Assembly (NCBI RefSeq): GCF_003399635.1
Contig: NZ_NBXB01000011.1
Span: 300,352 to 364,351, forward strand
DNA: 64,000 bases
Source of the DNA: Subtercola boreus
Lineage (GTDB): Bacteria > Actinomycetota > Actinomycetes > Actinomycetales > Microbacteriaceae
Direction of reading: 5' to 3'
A program made the translations under genes and the position numbers. Positions 42,184-51,066 of this stretch are shown in pieces (the first letter of the stretch is position 1; each line of letters starts with the position of its first letter). The notes below the pieces were generated by a model, which was not told the origin of the DNA, searched no databases, and saw only the letters and a list, made by a program, of their open reading frames with translations.

Positions 42184-44040
42184 TCAGTCGTCTTCGCGTC
42201 CTGCCTCACCATCGCGGCGATGCCCGCGCCCGCCGAGGTGCAGCGCGCCCTTCACCCGCTCGACCTGCTCGGCCGCCAGGGCCTCGGCCGAGTCGACGAT
42301 CACCGCGAGCTCGGAGGGGTCGCCCTTCAGCAGCGCCTTGGCCGTGTTCAGCGCGAACTCCGCAGTGATGTGCGGCGGCAGGGGAGGCACGTTCTTCGAC
42401 ACGTGGGCGTCGATGAGCGTCACCCCGTCGAACGCGAACGCCTCGTCGAAGACGGCTCCGGCATCCTCGTCCCGGGTCAGCGTGACGCCACGGAAGCCGA
42501 GCAGCGAGGCCCAGCCGGCGTAGTCGACCGATTCGACGTCCTGCGAGGTGTTCCAGAGCGGGTTGCCGTCTTCGGTGCGCATCTCCCACGACACCTGCGT
42601 CAGGTCGTCGTTGTGCATCACGACGATGACGAACGTCTTGGTCTTCCACGTCGACAGGTACTTCTTGATGGTGATGAGTTCATTCATCCCGAGCATCTGG
42701 AAGGCTCCGTCGCCGATGGTGCAGACGACGGGCCGGTCGGAGTGTGCGAACTTCGCCGCGACCGCGTAGGGCATGGCAGCGAGCATGGTCGCGAGGCGCC
42801 CCGACATGTCGCCGAGCATCCCGCGCCGCAGCCGGATGTGGGCGCCGTACCAGTCGGCCGTCGTGCCGGCGTCGCAGGTGACGATCGCTCCGGCGGGCAG
42901 CCGCTTGTTGAGTTCGTGGATGACGCGGCGGGGGTTGCCGCCATCGGGGTAGCTGAGCATGGCCTGGGCTTCCATCTCGTGCTCCCAGCCGCGCATCTCG
43001 TCGGCGATCCCCTCCTGCCAGCTGAGGTCCGTCTTCGGCTCGAGCAGCGGGATGAGCGCCTCGAGCGTCGCCCGCACGTCACCCCACAGGTTCAGCTCGT
43101 TCGGGTAGCGCACGCCCAGCTGCTCGGGCTTCAGGTCGATCTGGATGCCGCGGGCCTGGCCGGTCTTCGGCAGGAACTGGCCGTAGGGGTAGTTGGTGCC
43201 GAGGAAGACGATGGTGTCGCACTTCTCGGCCTGATGGAGGCTCGGCAGCGAGCCGAGGAGGCCCAGTTGCTGCGTGTGGAACGGGATCTCCGACGGCACG
43301 ACATGCTTGCCCCGGAGCGCGGTGATGATGCCGGCGCCGGCGAGTGTTGCCGCCTCGATCACCTCGTCGGTTGCGCCGGTCGCGCCCGCGCCGACCAGGA
43401 ACGTCACCTTCTTCCCCGCGTTGATGATGTCGGCGGCCTTCTGCAGCTCGGATTCCGGGGGCACGATCGCCGTCGATGGCGCTGAGGCCGACGAACGCGC
43501 GACCCAGTTCTCGGGTTCCGGCTCCTTCCAGTCCATGCCCTGGATGTCGTGCGGCAGGATGATCACGGCCGGCGCGAGCCGCAGCTTCGCCGTGCGGAAG
43601 GCGGTGTCGACCACGGCCTGGGCCTGGTCGGGGCTGACGATCGTCTGCACGTAGCACGCGACATCCGAGAAGACCCGTTCGAGGTTCGACTCCTGCATCA
43701 CGAACGTGCCGAGCGAGGCGAGACCCTGCTGGCCGACGATCGCGACGACCGGCTGGTTGTCCATCGCCGCGTCGTACAACCCGTTCAGCAGGTGGAACGC
43801 GCCGGGACTGGATGTCGCGATGCACACCCCCACCTCGCCGGTGAACTTCGCGTGCGCTGTCGCCATCAGCGAGCAGATCTCCTCGTGGGTGGGGCGGATG
43901 TACTCGAGCCCCTCGCCGCGTCGCTCGGCCGACCCGAGAGCCCCGTCGAACTCGCCGATACCGTCTCCCGGGTAGCCGAAGACGCGGGTCACGCCCCATT
44001 CCCGGACGCGCTGGATGATGAAGTCGCTCACTGTTGTCAT
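42184..44040 (-). CDS. Thiamine-pyrophosphate enzyme, pyruvate oxidase/acetolactate synthase-like
   Basis: A 618-aa TPP-dependent enzyme. The TPP-activating Glu lies in PTHEEICSLMA (about residue 52); the FAD/nucleotide-like middle domain (about 200-340) includes VTFLVGAGATGA; the TPP/Mg-binding motif is GDGAFQMLGMNELITIKKYL with HNDD some 30 residues on (about 440-475). It is closest in pattern to PoxB-like pyruvate dehydrogenase (quinone) proteins. The C-terminal tail (GGRGHRRDGEAGREDD) is unlike the lipid-binding helix of E. coli PoxB. ATG 44040 gives MTTVSDFIIQRVREWG, a normal family start. Confidence 0.9.
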   Translation of the reverse strand: MTTVSDFIIQRVREWGVTRVFGYPGDGIGEFDGALGSAERRGEGLEYIRPTHEEICSLMATAHAKFTGEVGVCIATSSPGAFHLLNGLYDAAMDNQPVVAIVGQQGLASLGTFVMQESNLERVFSDVACYVQTIVSPDQAQAVVDTAFRTAKLRLAPAVIILPHDIQGMDWKEPEPENWVARSSASAPSTAIVPPESELQKAADIINAGKKVTFLVGAGATGATDEVIEAATLAGAGIITALRGKHVVPSEIPFHTQQLGLLGSLPSLHQAEKCDTIVFLGTNYPYGQFLPKTGQARGIQIDLKPEQLGVRYPNELNLWGDVRATLEALIPLLEPKTDLSWQEGIADEMRGWEHEMEAQAMLSYPDGGNPRRVIHELNKRLPAGAIVTCDAGTTADWYGAHIRLRRGMLGDMSGRLATMLAAMPYAVAAKFAHSDRPVVCTIGDGAFQMLGMNELITIKKYLSTWKTKTFVIVVMHNDDLTQVSWEMRTEDGNPLWNTSQDVESVDYAGWASLLGFRGVTLTRDEDAGAVFDEAFAFDGVTLIDAHVSKNVPPLPPHITAEFALNTAKALLKGDPSELAVIVDSAEALAAEQVERVKGALHLGGRGHRRDGEAGREDD

Positions 44041-44201
44041 GAGACCAGTCAAACGCCGAAAGCGGTCCGCGCGGGAGCCCTTGACGAGGAGCTCTCCCGC
44101 AGCGTGACCCGTCTGGCGGCGTGCACGGTTCAGGATATGCGGGGGGCCGTGGAGCATACGGGCCCGGCGCCGCCCATGTCCTGAATTGGTGCGACCAGGC
44201 C

Positions 44202-44534
44202 TCACCCGAGCCGGTGGCGCAGTGCGAGGCTCGCGACGTCGGGCCAGGCGTCTGCGGCGCTCGACGGGAGCGACGCCCAGTCGCGCCAGACCCGGTGCGC
44301 ACCGCCGTTCTTCGGCGCGCCCGGGCTGAACAGTGTCGCACCCGGCAGCGCGAGGGCGTCACCGAGCTCAGGCGTGCCGGCGCCGAGCCGCACCCCGAGG
44401 CGGTCGTTGCTGAGGCACGCGAACATCCTGCCGTTCACGGCGAACATCGGTCGCCCCATCATCTGGCTGCGTTCCGCGCCCCGCGCGAGCAGCTCGGCGC
44501 CGAGCGCCTCGAACATCTCCTCGGGCGTCGGCAT
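44202..44534 (-). CDS. TfoX N-terminal domain protein
   Basis: A 110-aa protein with a TfoX_N/Sxy-like domain: RSQMMGRPMFAVNGRMFACLSNDRLGVRLG (about residues 22-51) carries the typical F-x-x-x-G-x-M-F pattern. It lacks the C-terminal domain of full-length TfoX and resembles the stand-alone TfoX_N proteins of actinobacteria. A role in competence regulation is not implied. The start is ATG 44534. Confidence 0.85.
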   Translation of the reverse strand: MPTPEEMFEALGAELLARGAERSQMMGRPMFAVNGRMFACLSNDRLGVRLGAGTPELGDALALPGATLFSPGAPKNGGAHRVWRDWASLPSSAADAWPDVASLALRHRLG

Positions 44535-44560
44535 GCCTCGATTCTCTCGCGCTGCGCCGC

Positions 44561-44848
44561 TCAGAACCAGAGCCGAAGCGTGATCGTGTACAGGTGGCCC
44601 ACCTGCTTCTCGAGCTCGTCCCGCAACCGGAACCCTTCCAGGTCGAACCACTTGCGGCGCTCCTCCGAGCCGAAGAGGCCGGTCTCGTGATCGCCCCAGA
44701 TGTTGAAGAAGTCACCCCACGCCCTGAGGTCGGCATCCAGTCGCGGTGTGATCAGCGAGGGCCAATCAGGTTGATCCTCAGGCCACCACATGATGTCGGA
44801 CAGCGGCCAACCCATCCCGTAGTCGACCGACAGTTTCAGTTCGCGCAT
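44561..44848 (-). CDS. Immunity-like small acidic protein
   Basis: A 95-aa Trp- and Asp-rich acidic protein: LSVDYGMGWPLSDIMWWPEDQPDWPSLITPRLDADLRAW (residues about 4-42), FGSEERRKWFDLEGFRLRDELEKQVGHLYTI at the C-terminus. The start ATG 44848 follows GGAG; a TTG at 44866 would extend it. Base and codon use are less GC-biased than neighbours. The preceding gene encodes a secreted toxin-like protein, so an immunity function is suggested by context and composition. Proteins like this occur as lone genes in other actinobacteria. Confidence 0.7.
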   Translation of the reverse strand: MRELKLSVDYGMGWPLSDIMWWPEDQPDWPSLITPRLDADLRAWGDFFNIWGDHETGLFGSEERRKWFDLEGFRLRDELEKQVGHLYTITLRLWF

Positions 44849-44862
44849 GATGGAGTTCTCCG

Positions 44863-45392
44863 TCAAATGGCCGCACTGCAGTTCGACGAGACTTTGTCCG
44901 TCGTCGGCACCGCGGTGATGATCTTCTTGTTGTTCGCTGAGACGATGATTGTCGGATTCATTGTCGACTGGTAGTTCCCGTCCTTGTCATAGATCTGGAC
45001 GGGCGTGGTATAGCAGGACTTGTCACCGCCGATGTCGATGGGGTAGCCGTCCGAGGGGGCCGTCACGGATTGCGCAAGCGCGTACTCCATGAAGTCGTCC
45101 CAATTCACGCCGCCGCCGTACTTGTCGACCAGAACCTGCCAATCGTTTTCATGCTCCTTCCTGATATGCACGTACCCCGACGAATCGTCCCCGCAGAGCA
45201 GGTCGATGTGATCGAGCACCGGCACGTCGTAACTCTTGACGCTCACGTCGCCGAAGCCGGCGTTGTAGAGGGCGATCGTGCCCGGGTCGAGGTCTGTGTC
45301 ACCGTTCGCTGTCGGGGTGCGGCTCCGCCACCGTCGCCGATCAGAGTGACGACAAGAACACTGGACGCCACCTGCGTCGTGATGGACCTCAT
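44863..45392 (-). pseudogene. Secreted toxin-like protein, frameshifted near its signal peptide
   Basis: The ATG at 45392, behind AGGGAAC, starts a signal-peptide-like sequence MRSITTQVASSVLVVTLIG. The body lies one frame away: TPTANGDTDLDPGTIALYNAGFGDV, then DHIDLLCGDDSSGYVHIRKEHENDWQVLVDKYG, NWDDFMEYALAQ and NNKKIITAVPTT. A single missing base near 45320 would join both parts into a protein of about 175 aa. The H-x-x-x-H-x-x-D-W cluster and tail pattern recall small toxin domains found at the ends of polymorphic toxins, but no family is assigned. Composition is AT-richer than the surroundings. Confidence 0.55.
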
Positions 45393-45504
45393 TCGTTCCC
45401 TTCGCTCGTGCCCCTGACCGAAACCCTACGCCTTAATCTGAGTAAAGATCAGTTGCGCGAAAATCCAGGATGCGGACCTGGCCGCGAGGGTCGAGACTGG
45501 GGGC

Positions 45505-45945
45505 ATGAGCGACACGACGGCACGATCATCCGTACCCCGCCTGCGACAGGTGGTGCTCGACACCGAGGATGCGCGGGTCCTCGCCGAGTTCTACCGGGAG
45601 CTGCTGGGGCTCGAGTACCTGCCGGGCGATGAGCCTGAGGCGCGGGCGGAGGGTGACGATCCGGCCGACTGGCTGGTGCTCACCGACGGCGACGGCGCGC
45701 GGGTGCTCGCCTTCCAGCAGGTCGCGTCACTGCCCGCGCCGACCTGGCCCGAGGGTCCGCGGCCGCAGATGATGCACCTCGACTTCTGGGTGTCGACGGT
45801 CGACGAGTTGCGCGAGCAGCACGCGCGAGCCGTTGCGCTCGGGGCGAGAGTGCTCGAAGACGGCACGGATGATCCCGAGGAGGCGATCGTGATCTTCGCC
45901 GATCCGGCGGGGCATCCGTTCTGCATCTTCGTGCCCGACGAGTAG
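45505..45945 (+). CDS. VOC-family (glyoxalase/dioxygenase-like) protein
   Basis: A 146-aa protein with two βαβββ units of the vicinal oxygen chelate fold. The first is RLRQVVLDTEDARVLAEFYRELLGLEYLPGD; the second is MMHLDFWVSTVDELREQHARAVALGARVL, ending in IVIFADPAGHPFCIF. Potential metal ligands are the His in MMHLDF and Glu/His in the strands, but the full triad is not clear. Enzymatic function cannot be told. A leader of Ser/Arg residues precedes the domain. Confidence 0.9.
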   Translation: MSDTTARSSVPRLRQVVLDTEDARVLAEFYRELLGLEYLPGDEPEARAEGDDPADWLVLTDGDGARVLAFQQVASLPAPTWPEGPRPQMMHLDFWVSTVDELREQHARAVALGARVLEDGTDDPEEAIVIFADPAGHPFCIFVPDE

Positions 45946-46101
45946 GGCGAAAGCGTCCGGTGGGGGTCTGCTTTCGCGGGCCATCGTCCGGGCCTGTGGA
46001 TAACTCACAACGGATGTCGGCGGCGAGCGCTACTCTTGCCGCATCCCGGCACGGTGCCGGGTGGGTCACCCCGCGGCGATCCGGCACCCAGGGAGTCGAC
46101 A

Positions 46102-49100
46102 GTGCAACTCGCAGGCGACACGGTCATCTATTCGGCGACCGACCTGGCGGCGGCATCGTCGTGCGAGTGGGCGCTGCTGCGCAAGCTCGACTGGATGCTC
46201 GGGCGCATCGAGAAGCCGCCGTTCGTCGAAGACGACATGCTGAAGCGCGCCGGCCGCCTCGGTGACCTGCACGAGAAGAAGGTGCTCGATGGGCTCCGAA
46301 AGACCCGGGTGGTCGTGGAGATCGAGCGGCCGGAGGATTCGGGTATCCGCGATGGGTCGTTCACGGGCATCCGTTCGGCGACAGAGGCGACGCTCGCTGC
46401 CCTCGAGGGGCGGGCCGAGGTGGTGTTCCAGGGGGCGTTCTTCGACGGGAGGTTCCTCGGATACTCCGACTTCATCATCCTCGGGCCCGACGGGCGGTAC
46501 GAGGTCTACGACACGAAGCTCGCCCGCAAGGCCAAGATCAACGCACTGCTGCAGCTCGCGGCCTACAGCGACCAGCTGCAGCACCTCGGCTTCGAGATCG
46601 GCGAGAACGTGCACCTCTGGCTCGGCACGGGCGAGATCAGCACGCACCGCCTTACCGACATCCTGCCGGTGTACCGCAAGCGGCGCGCGCGGTTGCAGCA
46701 GGTTCTGGATGACCGGGGGCTCGATCCCGAACCGACCCCGTGGGGCGATCCCCGCTACACGGCCTGCGGGCGCTGCGATGCCTGCGCCGAACAGGTCGAG
46801 CGCACGCACGACGTGCTGCAGGTCGCCGGGATGCGCCTGACCCAGCGGGCGAAGCTCCGTGCGGCGGGCGTCACGACCATCGAAGAACTCGCCGAGCGCA
46901 AGGCGCCTGTGGAGGAGATGAGCGACGCGACGCTCGTCGCCCTCCGCGAACAGGCCGCGATGCAGGTCGAACGAGCGCTCGCGCCCGAGGGCTCGCCGCC
47001 GCCCTGGCGCGTCGCCAGTCCGGTCGCCCTGACCGCACTGCCCGAGCCGTCTCCGGGCGACATCTTCTTCGACTTCGAGGGTGATCCACTGCATGAGGAG
47101 CGGCAGCAGTGGGGGCTCGACTATCTCTTCGGGCTGGTCGACGTGGATGCCCGTTTCACGGGTTTCTGGGCCGACGACCTTGTGGAGGAGAAGACGGCGC
47201 TGGTCGACTTCCTGGCCTTCGTGCGGGAACGCCGGGCCGAGCATCCGGGAATGCACATCTACCACTACGCCTCCTACGAACGAACCCATCTGCTGACGCT
47301 TGCGGCCCGGCACGGGGTGGGGGAGGAGGAGATCGACGACCTGCTGAGACACAACGTGCTCGTCGACCTGTACCCGATCGTGCGGCGGGGTCTCCGGATC
47401 GGCAGCCACAGCTACTCGCTGAAGAAGCTCGAGCCTCTCTACATGGACGTCGGCCGCGACGGCACGGCCAATGCGGCCGACTCGATCAGTGAGTACGAGC
47501 GCTACACCGAGTTCCGTGCGGCCGGTGAGACCGACGCCGCGGCTGCCGTTCGCGCTGACATCGTGCAGTACAACGAGTACGACTGCGTCTCGACACTGCG
47601 GCTGCGTGACTGGCTGCTCGCCCGAGCGGCGGAGGTCGGGGTGACTCCGGCGGTCGACGACGACCTCACGATCGAGATGCTCGCCGCGATGCCGATCCGT
47701 GAGCCCGATCCGGTCTACACGGAGCTGGTCTCCTACCTCGGGGGGCTCGAGACCGAGCGGCGGGCCGAGCATCCCGAAGCCCTCGGCGAGCCCGAGCGTT
47801 CCTCCGACGAGACGGCCGTCGCCCTTGCCTCGGCGGCCATCGACTACCATCGGCGCGAGGCAAAGTCGTTCTGGTGGGAGCACTTCGACCGCCTCCGCAG
47901 CCCGGTGGACGAATGGGCCGACACCCGCGGCGTCTTCATCGTCGACACCGTGCAGGTCGAGCGGGACTGGTCGCTGGCCGGTCCGCGCGCCCGAAACCCC
48001 TCTCGCGACCTGGTCGTGACCGGTACCGCCGCCCCCGGAAGCCGGTTCTCGGGCACCGACACCCCATTCGTGCTCTACGACTCCCCGTTCCCGCCGCTGA
48101 TCGGCAGCTCCGAGCCGGGAGCGCGGGTCGCGCACAGTCGCGTGAGCTTTGCCGACCGGGGCGACGGCAGCTACCTCCTGACCGAGAAGGTCGGTACCGG
48201 CGGAGACCCGTACCCGGAGTTCCCGATGGCCGTCACACCCTCCTCTCCGCCGAACGCGACGAAGCTCGCGGAGGCCATCGCCGACTGGGGCCGCGTGCTC
48301 CTGGGGGCGCTGCCGACGATGGTTCCGGATGCCGCACTCGACATCCTCCGCCGCGAACCGCCGCGCCTCAGCACCCTGCCCGAACTCGTGCGGGGCGAGA
48401 ACGTGATCGCGGGCATCCGCAGCTCGCTGCTCGACCTCGACCGCTCGTACATCGCGGTGCAGGGCCCGCCCGGAACGGGCAAGACCTACACCGGGTCGCG
48501 GGTGATCGCCGACCTCGTGCAGAACCACGGCTGGAAGGTCGGGGTCGTCGCGCAGTCCCACGCGGCCGTCGAGAACATGCTCGAGGCGATCGTGGGGGCG
48601 GGGCTCGATCCGAGGCTCGTCGGCAAGAAGCCGAAGGATTCTGCGGGGGGCGGCGCGGGCTCCTCGTGGACCGCCCTCGACGCCAAGGCCGTGCCCGGGT
48701 TCGTGCAGCTGGACGGCGGGTATGTGTTCGGCGGAACCCAATGGACGTTCGCGAACGCCAACACTGTTCCGCGCGGCTCGCTCGACCTGCTCGTCATCGA
48801 CGAGGCAGGGCAGTTCTCCGTCGCGAGCACCATCGCCTCGTCGGTCGCAGCGACGCGGATGCTGCTGCTCGGCGACCCCCAGCAGCTTCCACAGGTGAGC
48901 CAGGGCACGCACCCGGAACCCGTCGACGTGTCAGCGCTCGGCTGGCTGGCCGAGGGGCACGGGGTGCTTCCTGCGGAGTTCGGTTACTTCCTCGAGACGA
49001 GCTGGCGCATGCACCCGGCGCTCTGCGAGCCCGTCTCGAAGCTCTCCTACGAGGGCAGGCTGCACTCGCACGCATCAGACCGGATGCTCGCCGGAGTGGT

Positions 49101-49575
49101 GCCGGGGCTCCATCCGGTGCCCGTGCGGCATACCGGCAACTCCACGTCGTCGATCGAGGAGGCGGCCGTGGTCGTCGGTATCGTCACCGAGCTCATTGGC
49201 TCACCGTGGACGTCGGATGGCCAGACGCGCGCCCTCGCCCAGAGCGACTTCATCGTGGTCGCGCCTTACAACGCCCAGGTCGAGACGGTGCACCTCACTC
49301 TCGCGGCGGCCGGGTTCGGCGATGTGCCGGTCGGCACCGTCGACACGTTCCAGGGCCAGGAGGCGGCCGTCGCCATCGTCACACTCGCGGCATCCGGGTC
49401 CGACGACGTGCCGCGCGGGCTGGAGTTCCTCCTGCTCGCGAACCGCCTCAACGTGGCGATCTCCCGCGCGCAGTGGGCGGCCTACCTCGTGCACTCGCCC
49501 GCCCTCACGGAGTACCTGCCCGGCTCGGTAGCAGGCCTGGCGCAGCTGAGCGCCTTCATCGGTCTCGTGGAGTAG
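46102..49575 (+). CDS. TM0106-type RecB-like nuclease fused to a superfamily 1 (DNA2/Upf1-like) helicase
   Basis: A 1157-aa protein starting at GTG behind GGGAG. The first half is nuclease: a RecB-like PD-(D/E)XK region (SSCEWALLRKLDWMLGRI; RYEVYDTKLARKAK near residue 137) and a DnaQ/RNase-H-like part with FFDFEGDPLHEE (about 322-333) and later QYNEYDCVSTLRLRDWL. The second half is an SF1B helicase: Walker A GPPGTGKTYTGSR (about 790), DEAGQ (about 899), GDPQQLPQ, and C-terminal GTVDTFQGQEA (about 1080) with ANRLNVAISRAQ. DNA repair or RNA/DNA processing is plausible; the exact role is unknown. Confidence 0.9.
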   Translation: MQLAGDTVIYSATDLAAASSCEWALLRKLDWMLGRIEKPPFVEDDMLKRAGRLGDLHEKKVLDGLRKTRVVVEIERPEDSGIRDGSFTGIRSATEATLAALEGRAEVVFQGAFFDGRFLGYSDFIILGPDGRYEVYDTKLARKAKINALLQLAAYSDQLQHLGFEIGENVHLWLGTGEISTHRLTDILPVYRKRRARLQQVLDDRGLDPEPTPWGDPRYTACGRCDACAEQVERTHDVLQVAGMRLTQRAKLRAAGVTTIEELAERKAPVEEMSDATLVALREQAAMQVERALAPEGSPPPWRVASPVALTALPEPSPGDIFFDFEGDPLHEERQQWGLDYLFGLVDVDARFTGFWADDLVEEKTALVDFLAFVRERRAEHPGMHIYHYASYERTHLLTLAARHGVGEEEIDDLLRHNVLVDLYPIVRRGLRIGSHSYSLKKLEPLYMDVGRDGTANAADSISEYERYTEFRAAGETDAAAAVRADIVQYNEYDCVSTLRLRDWLLARAAEVGVTPAVDDDLTIEMLAAMPIREPDPVYTELVSYLGGLETERRAEHPEALGEPERSSDETAVALASAAIDYHRREAKSFWWEHFDRLRSPVDEWADTRGVFIVDTVQVERDWSLAGPRARNPSRDLVVTGTAAPGSRFSGTDTPFVLYDSPFPPLIGSSEPGARVAHSRVSFADRGDGSYLLTEKVGTGGDPYPEFPMAVTPSSPPNATKLAEAIADWGRVLLGALPTMVPDAALDILRREPPRLSTLPELVRGENVIAGIRSSLLDLDRSYIAVQGPPGTGKTYTGSRVIADLVQNHGWKVGVVAQSHAAVENMLEAIVGAGLDPRLVGKKPKDSAGGGAGSSWTALDAKAVPGFVQLDGGYVFGGTQWTFANANTVPRGSLDLLVIDEAGQFSVASTIASSVAATRMLLLGDPQQLPQVSQGTHPEPVDVSALGWLAEGHGVLPAEFGYFLETSWRMHPALCEPVSKLSYEGRLHSHASDRMLAGVVPGLHPVPVRHTGNSTSSIEEAAVVVGIVTELIGSPWTSDGQTRALAQSDFIVVAPYNAQVETVHLTLAAAGFGDVPVGTVDTFQGQEAAVAIVTLAASGSDDVPRGLEFLLLANRLNVAISRAQWAAYLVHSPALTEYLPGSVAGLAQLSAFIGLVE

Positions 49576-49639
49576 CGCCGCCCCCGCCCCCGCCCTCCCC
49601 GCCGGGCCCCGCACCGGGTGGGCCTGATAGCGTCGGGGG

Positions 49640-49915
49640 ATGGTCGCCCTTGTGCTCGCCGCGCTTCAGTCGGTTGGCGCGCTCGCGAGCGGCGATCTGT
49701 TCTCTCCGGCGCTGCTCCTGGCCGGGCTCCTCGGCCTGGCGGGCGTGCTGCTCGTCGTTGCCGCTGTGCTGGTCGCGCGGTCGATGCGCACGGCTCCGGA
49801 TGCCCGGGCGCGCCCGGCCCCGCAGCAGAACGCCGACCTGCCCACCCTCCTCACAGAGAGCAACCCCGACGCGCCCGGACACGTGCGCTCCCGCGCTCCG
49901 TGCGCGCAGCGCTAG
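49640..49915 (+). CDS. Small membrane protein (DUF6412-like)
   Basis: A 91-aa protein with two hydrophobic helices (about residues 2-15 and 20-46) and a polar tail ending GHVRSRAPCAQR. Small proteins of this type (DUF6412) are often encoded just before a second YidC-like insertase in Microbacteriaceae, as here. The family assignment rests on pattern and neighbourhood and is moderate. The function is unknown; it could be a partner or substrate of the insertase. Confidence 0.65.
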   Translation: MVALVLAALQSVGALASGDLFSPALLLAGLLGLAGVLLVVAAVLVARSMRTAPDARARPAPQQNADLPTLLTESNPDAPGHVRSRAPCAQR

Positions 49916-50027
49916 CCTCGCGGACTGACGCTGCGGCATGACGCTGCGGCCTGACTTCGCAGTTCTCGTTATCGGCCTCGCGGCCTGACGCTGACCCTCT
50001 AGCGTGCCCGCACCCGCCACACGGGTG

Positions 50028-50087
50028 GCCGAAGGGACGCAAAGCGTTCGAAGGTGCTGGACATGGAGCATTTTGCGTCCCTTCGGC
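50028..50087. repeat. 16-bp perfect inverted repeat with 28-nt loop
   Basis: gccgaagggacgcaaa (50028-50043) is the exact reverse complement of tttgcgtcccttcggc (50072-50087). It could form a hairpin in RNA or be the remnant of a small mobile element. Confidence 0.85.
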
Positions 50088-50165
50088 GATGCTGCGCTGC
50101 TCCGCGTGACGCGACGCGACGCTGCTCCGCGTGACGCCACCCCGTACCTCCACACCCCGTACCTC

Positions 50166-50222
50166 CACACCCCACACCCCACACCCCACACCCCACACCC
50201 CACACCCCACACCCCACACCCC
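50166..50222 (+). repeat. 7-bp tandem repeat array (cacaccc), about 8 units
   Basis: The unit cacaccc is repeated about eight times without interruption, preceded by two 15-bp copies of acaccccgtacctcc type. It ends 31 bp before the yidC-like ATG and lies inside its 5' leader. Confidence 0.9.
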
Positions 50223-50253
50223 TTGCACCTCAGCCCGAAAGGCCCCGCAGACC

Positions 50254-51027
50254 ATGGACATCTCCACTTTTCCTCCGATCGCTACCGTGCTCGACGCCCT
50301 GTACAACCTCGTTCTCGGCATCGGAGCGGTCGCGCAGCCGTTCGCGGGCGACGCCGCACCGATGCTCGCGATCATGCTCCTGACCGTGCTGGTCCGCATG
50401 GCGCTTGTGCCCGTGTCGGTCTCGCAGGTGCGAGCGGAGGTCACGCGGCGGCGGCTCACTCCGGCGATCGCGGCGCTCCGGGCGAAGTACGCGAAGAAGC
50501 CCGAGGCGTTGCAGAAAGCGCTGACCCGGCTGTACACGAGCGAGAAGGTCTCGCCTCTGGCGGGCATCCTGCCGACGCTTGCGCAGGCACCGGTGCTGTC
50601 GGCGATCTACGCGCTGTTCGTGCATCCGCAGCTCGCGGGGCACGCGAATGTGCTGCTGACGCAGACGTTCCTCGGAATTCCGTTCGGCTCCAACCTGTTC
50701 GCGGCCCTCGGCGTGGCCTTTCCGCAGGTGCTGGTCGTCGTGGGGCTCCTCGCAGTGCTGGCCGTGGCCGTCGAGCTGACGCGCCGCGCAAACCTCCGCT
50801 GGGCCGGTTCTGCCGCCACGGCCACTGCTGCTGCCACCGCCGCCGGTGCTCCGGCCGACTCGCTCGCGGGTGCGGCCGCGATCGCGTCGATCGCCCGGTT
50901 CCTGCCGTTCATCACCGTGCTGTTCGCCGCCATCGCCCCGTTCGCCGCAGCGATCTACCTCGTCACCAGCGCCGTCTGGACGCTCGGGGAACGCGCCGTG
51001 CTCCGCCGCGTCATCCGTGCTGCCTGA
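50254..51027 (+). CDS. YidC/Oxa1-family membrane protein insertase (paralogue)
   Basis: A 257-aa insertase of the YidC/Oxa1 family. The conserved core is MLAIMLLTVLVRMALVPVSVSQVRAEVTRRRLTPAIAALRAKY (about residues 40-82), with the groove arginine in the first core helix, followed by SPLAGILPTLAQAPVLSAIYALF (about 106-128). Five helices are predicted overall. It lacks the large periplasmic P1 domain, as in Gram-positive members, and is not next to rnpA/rpmH, so it is probably a second copy. ATG 50254 starts at the first helix; upstream sequence is tandem repeat. Confidence 0.9.
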   Translation: MDISTFPPIATVLDALYNLVLGIGAVAQPFAGDAAPMLAIMLLTVLVRMALVPVSVSQVRAEVTRRRLTPAIAALRAKYAKKPEALQKALTRLYTSEKVSPLAGILPTLAQAPVLSAIYALFVHPQLAGHANVLLTQTFLGIPFGSNLFAALGVAFPQVLVVVGLLAVLAVAVELTRRANLRWAGSAATATAAATAAGAPADSLAGAAAIASIARFLPFITVLFAAIAPFAAAIYLVTSAVWTLGERAVLRRVIRAA

Positions 51028-51066
51028 GAAGCATCCCGATCGAGCAGCTTCTAGGCTGAGAGCACC

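Larger units (their letters stand above)
49916..50253 (+). other. Repeat-rich intergenic spacer before the yidC-like gene
   Basis: This 338-bp spacer holds no gene but several kinds of repeat: gacgctgcggc-type repeats (49926-49950), a 16-bp inverted repeat (50028-50043 with 50072-50087), two copies of ctgctccgcgtgacgc around 50097-50137, and a 7-bp tandem array (50166-50222). Long open frames crossing it (Thr-Pro-His repeats) are artefacts of the repeat. Confidence 0.8.

Noticed and set aside
46066..48912. 948-aa minus-strand ORF opposite the nuclease-helicase
   Set aside because: Antisense shadow; the plus strand encodes all helicase motifs.
50131..50253. N-terminal Thr-Pro-His repeat extension of the YidC-like protein
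   Set aside because: It is the translation of a 7-bp tandem DNA repeat. ATG 50254 begins at the first YidC helix.
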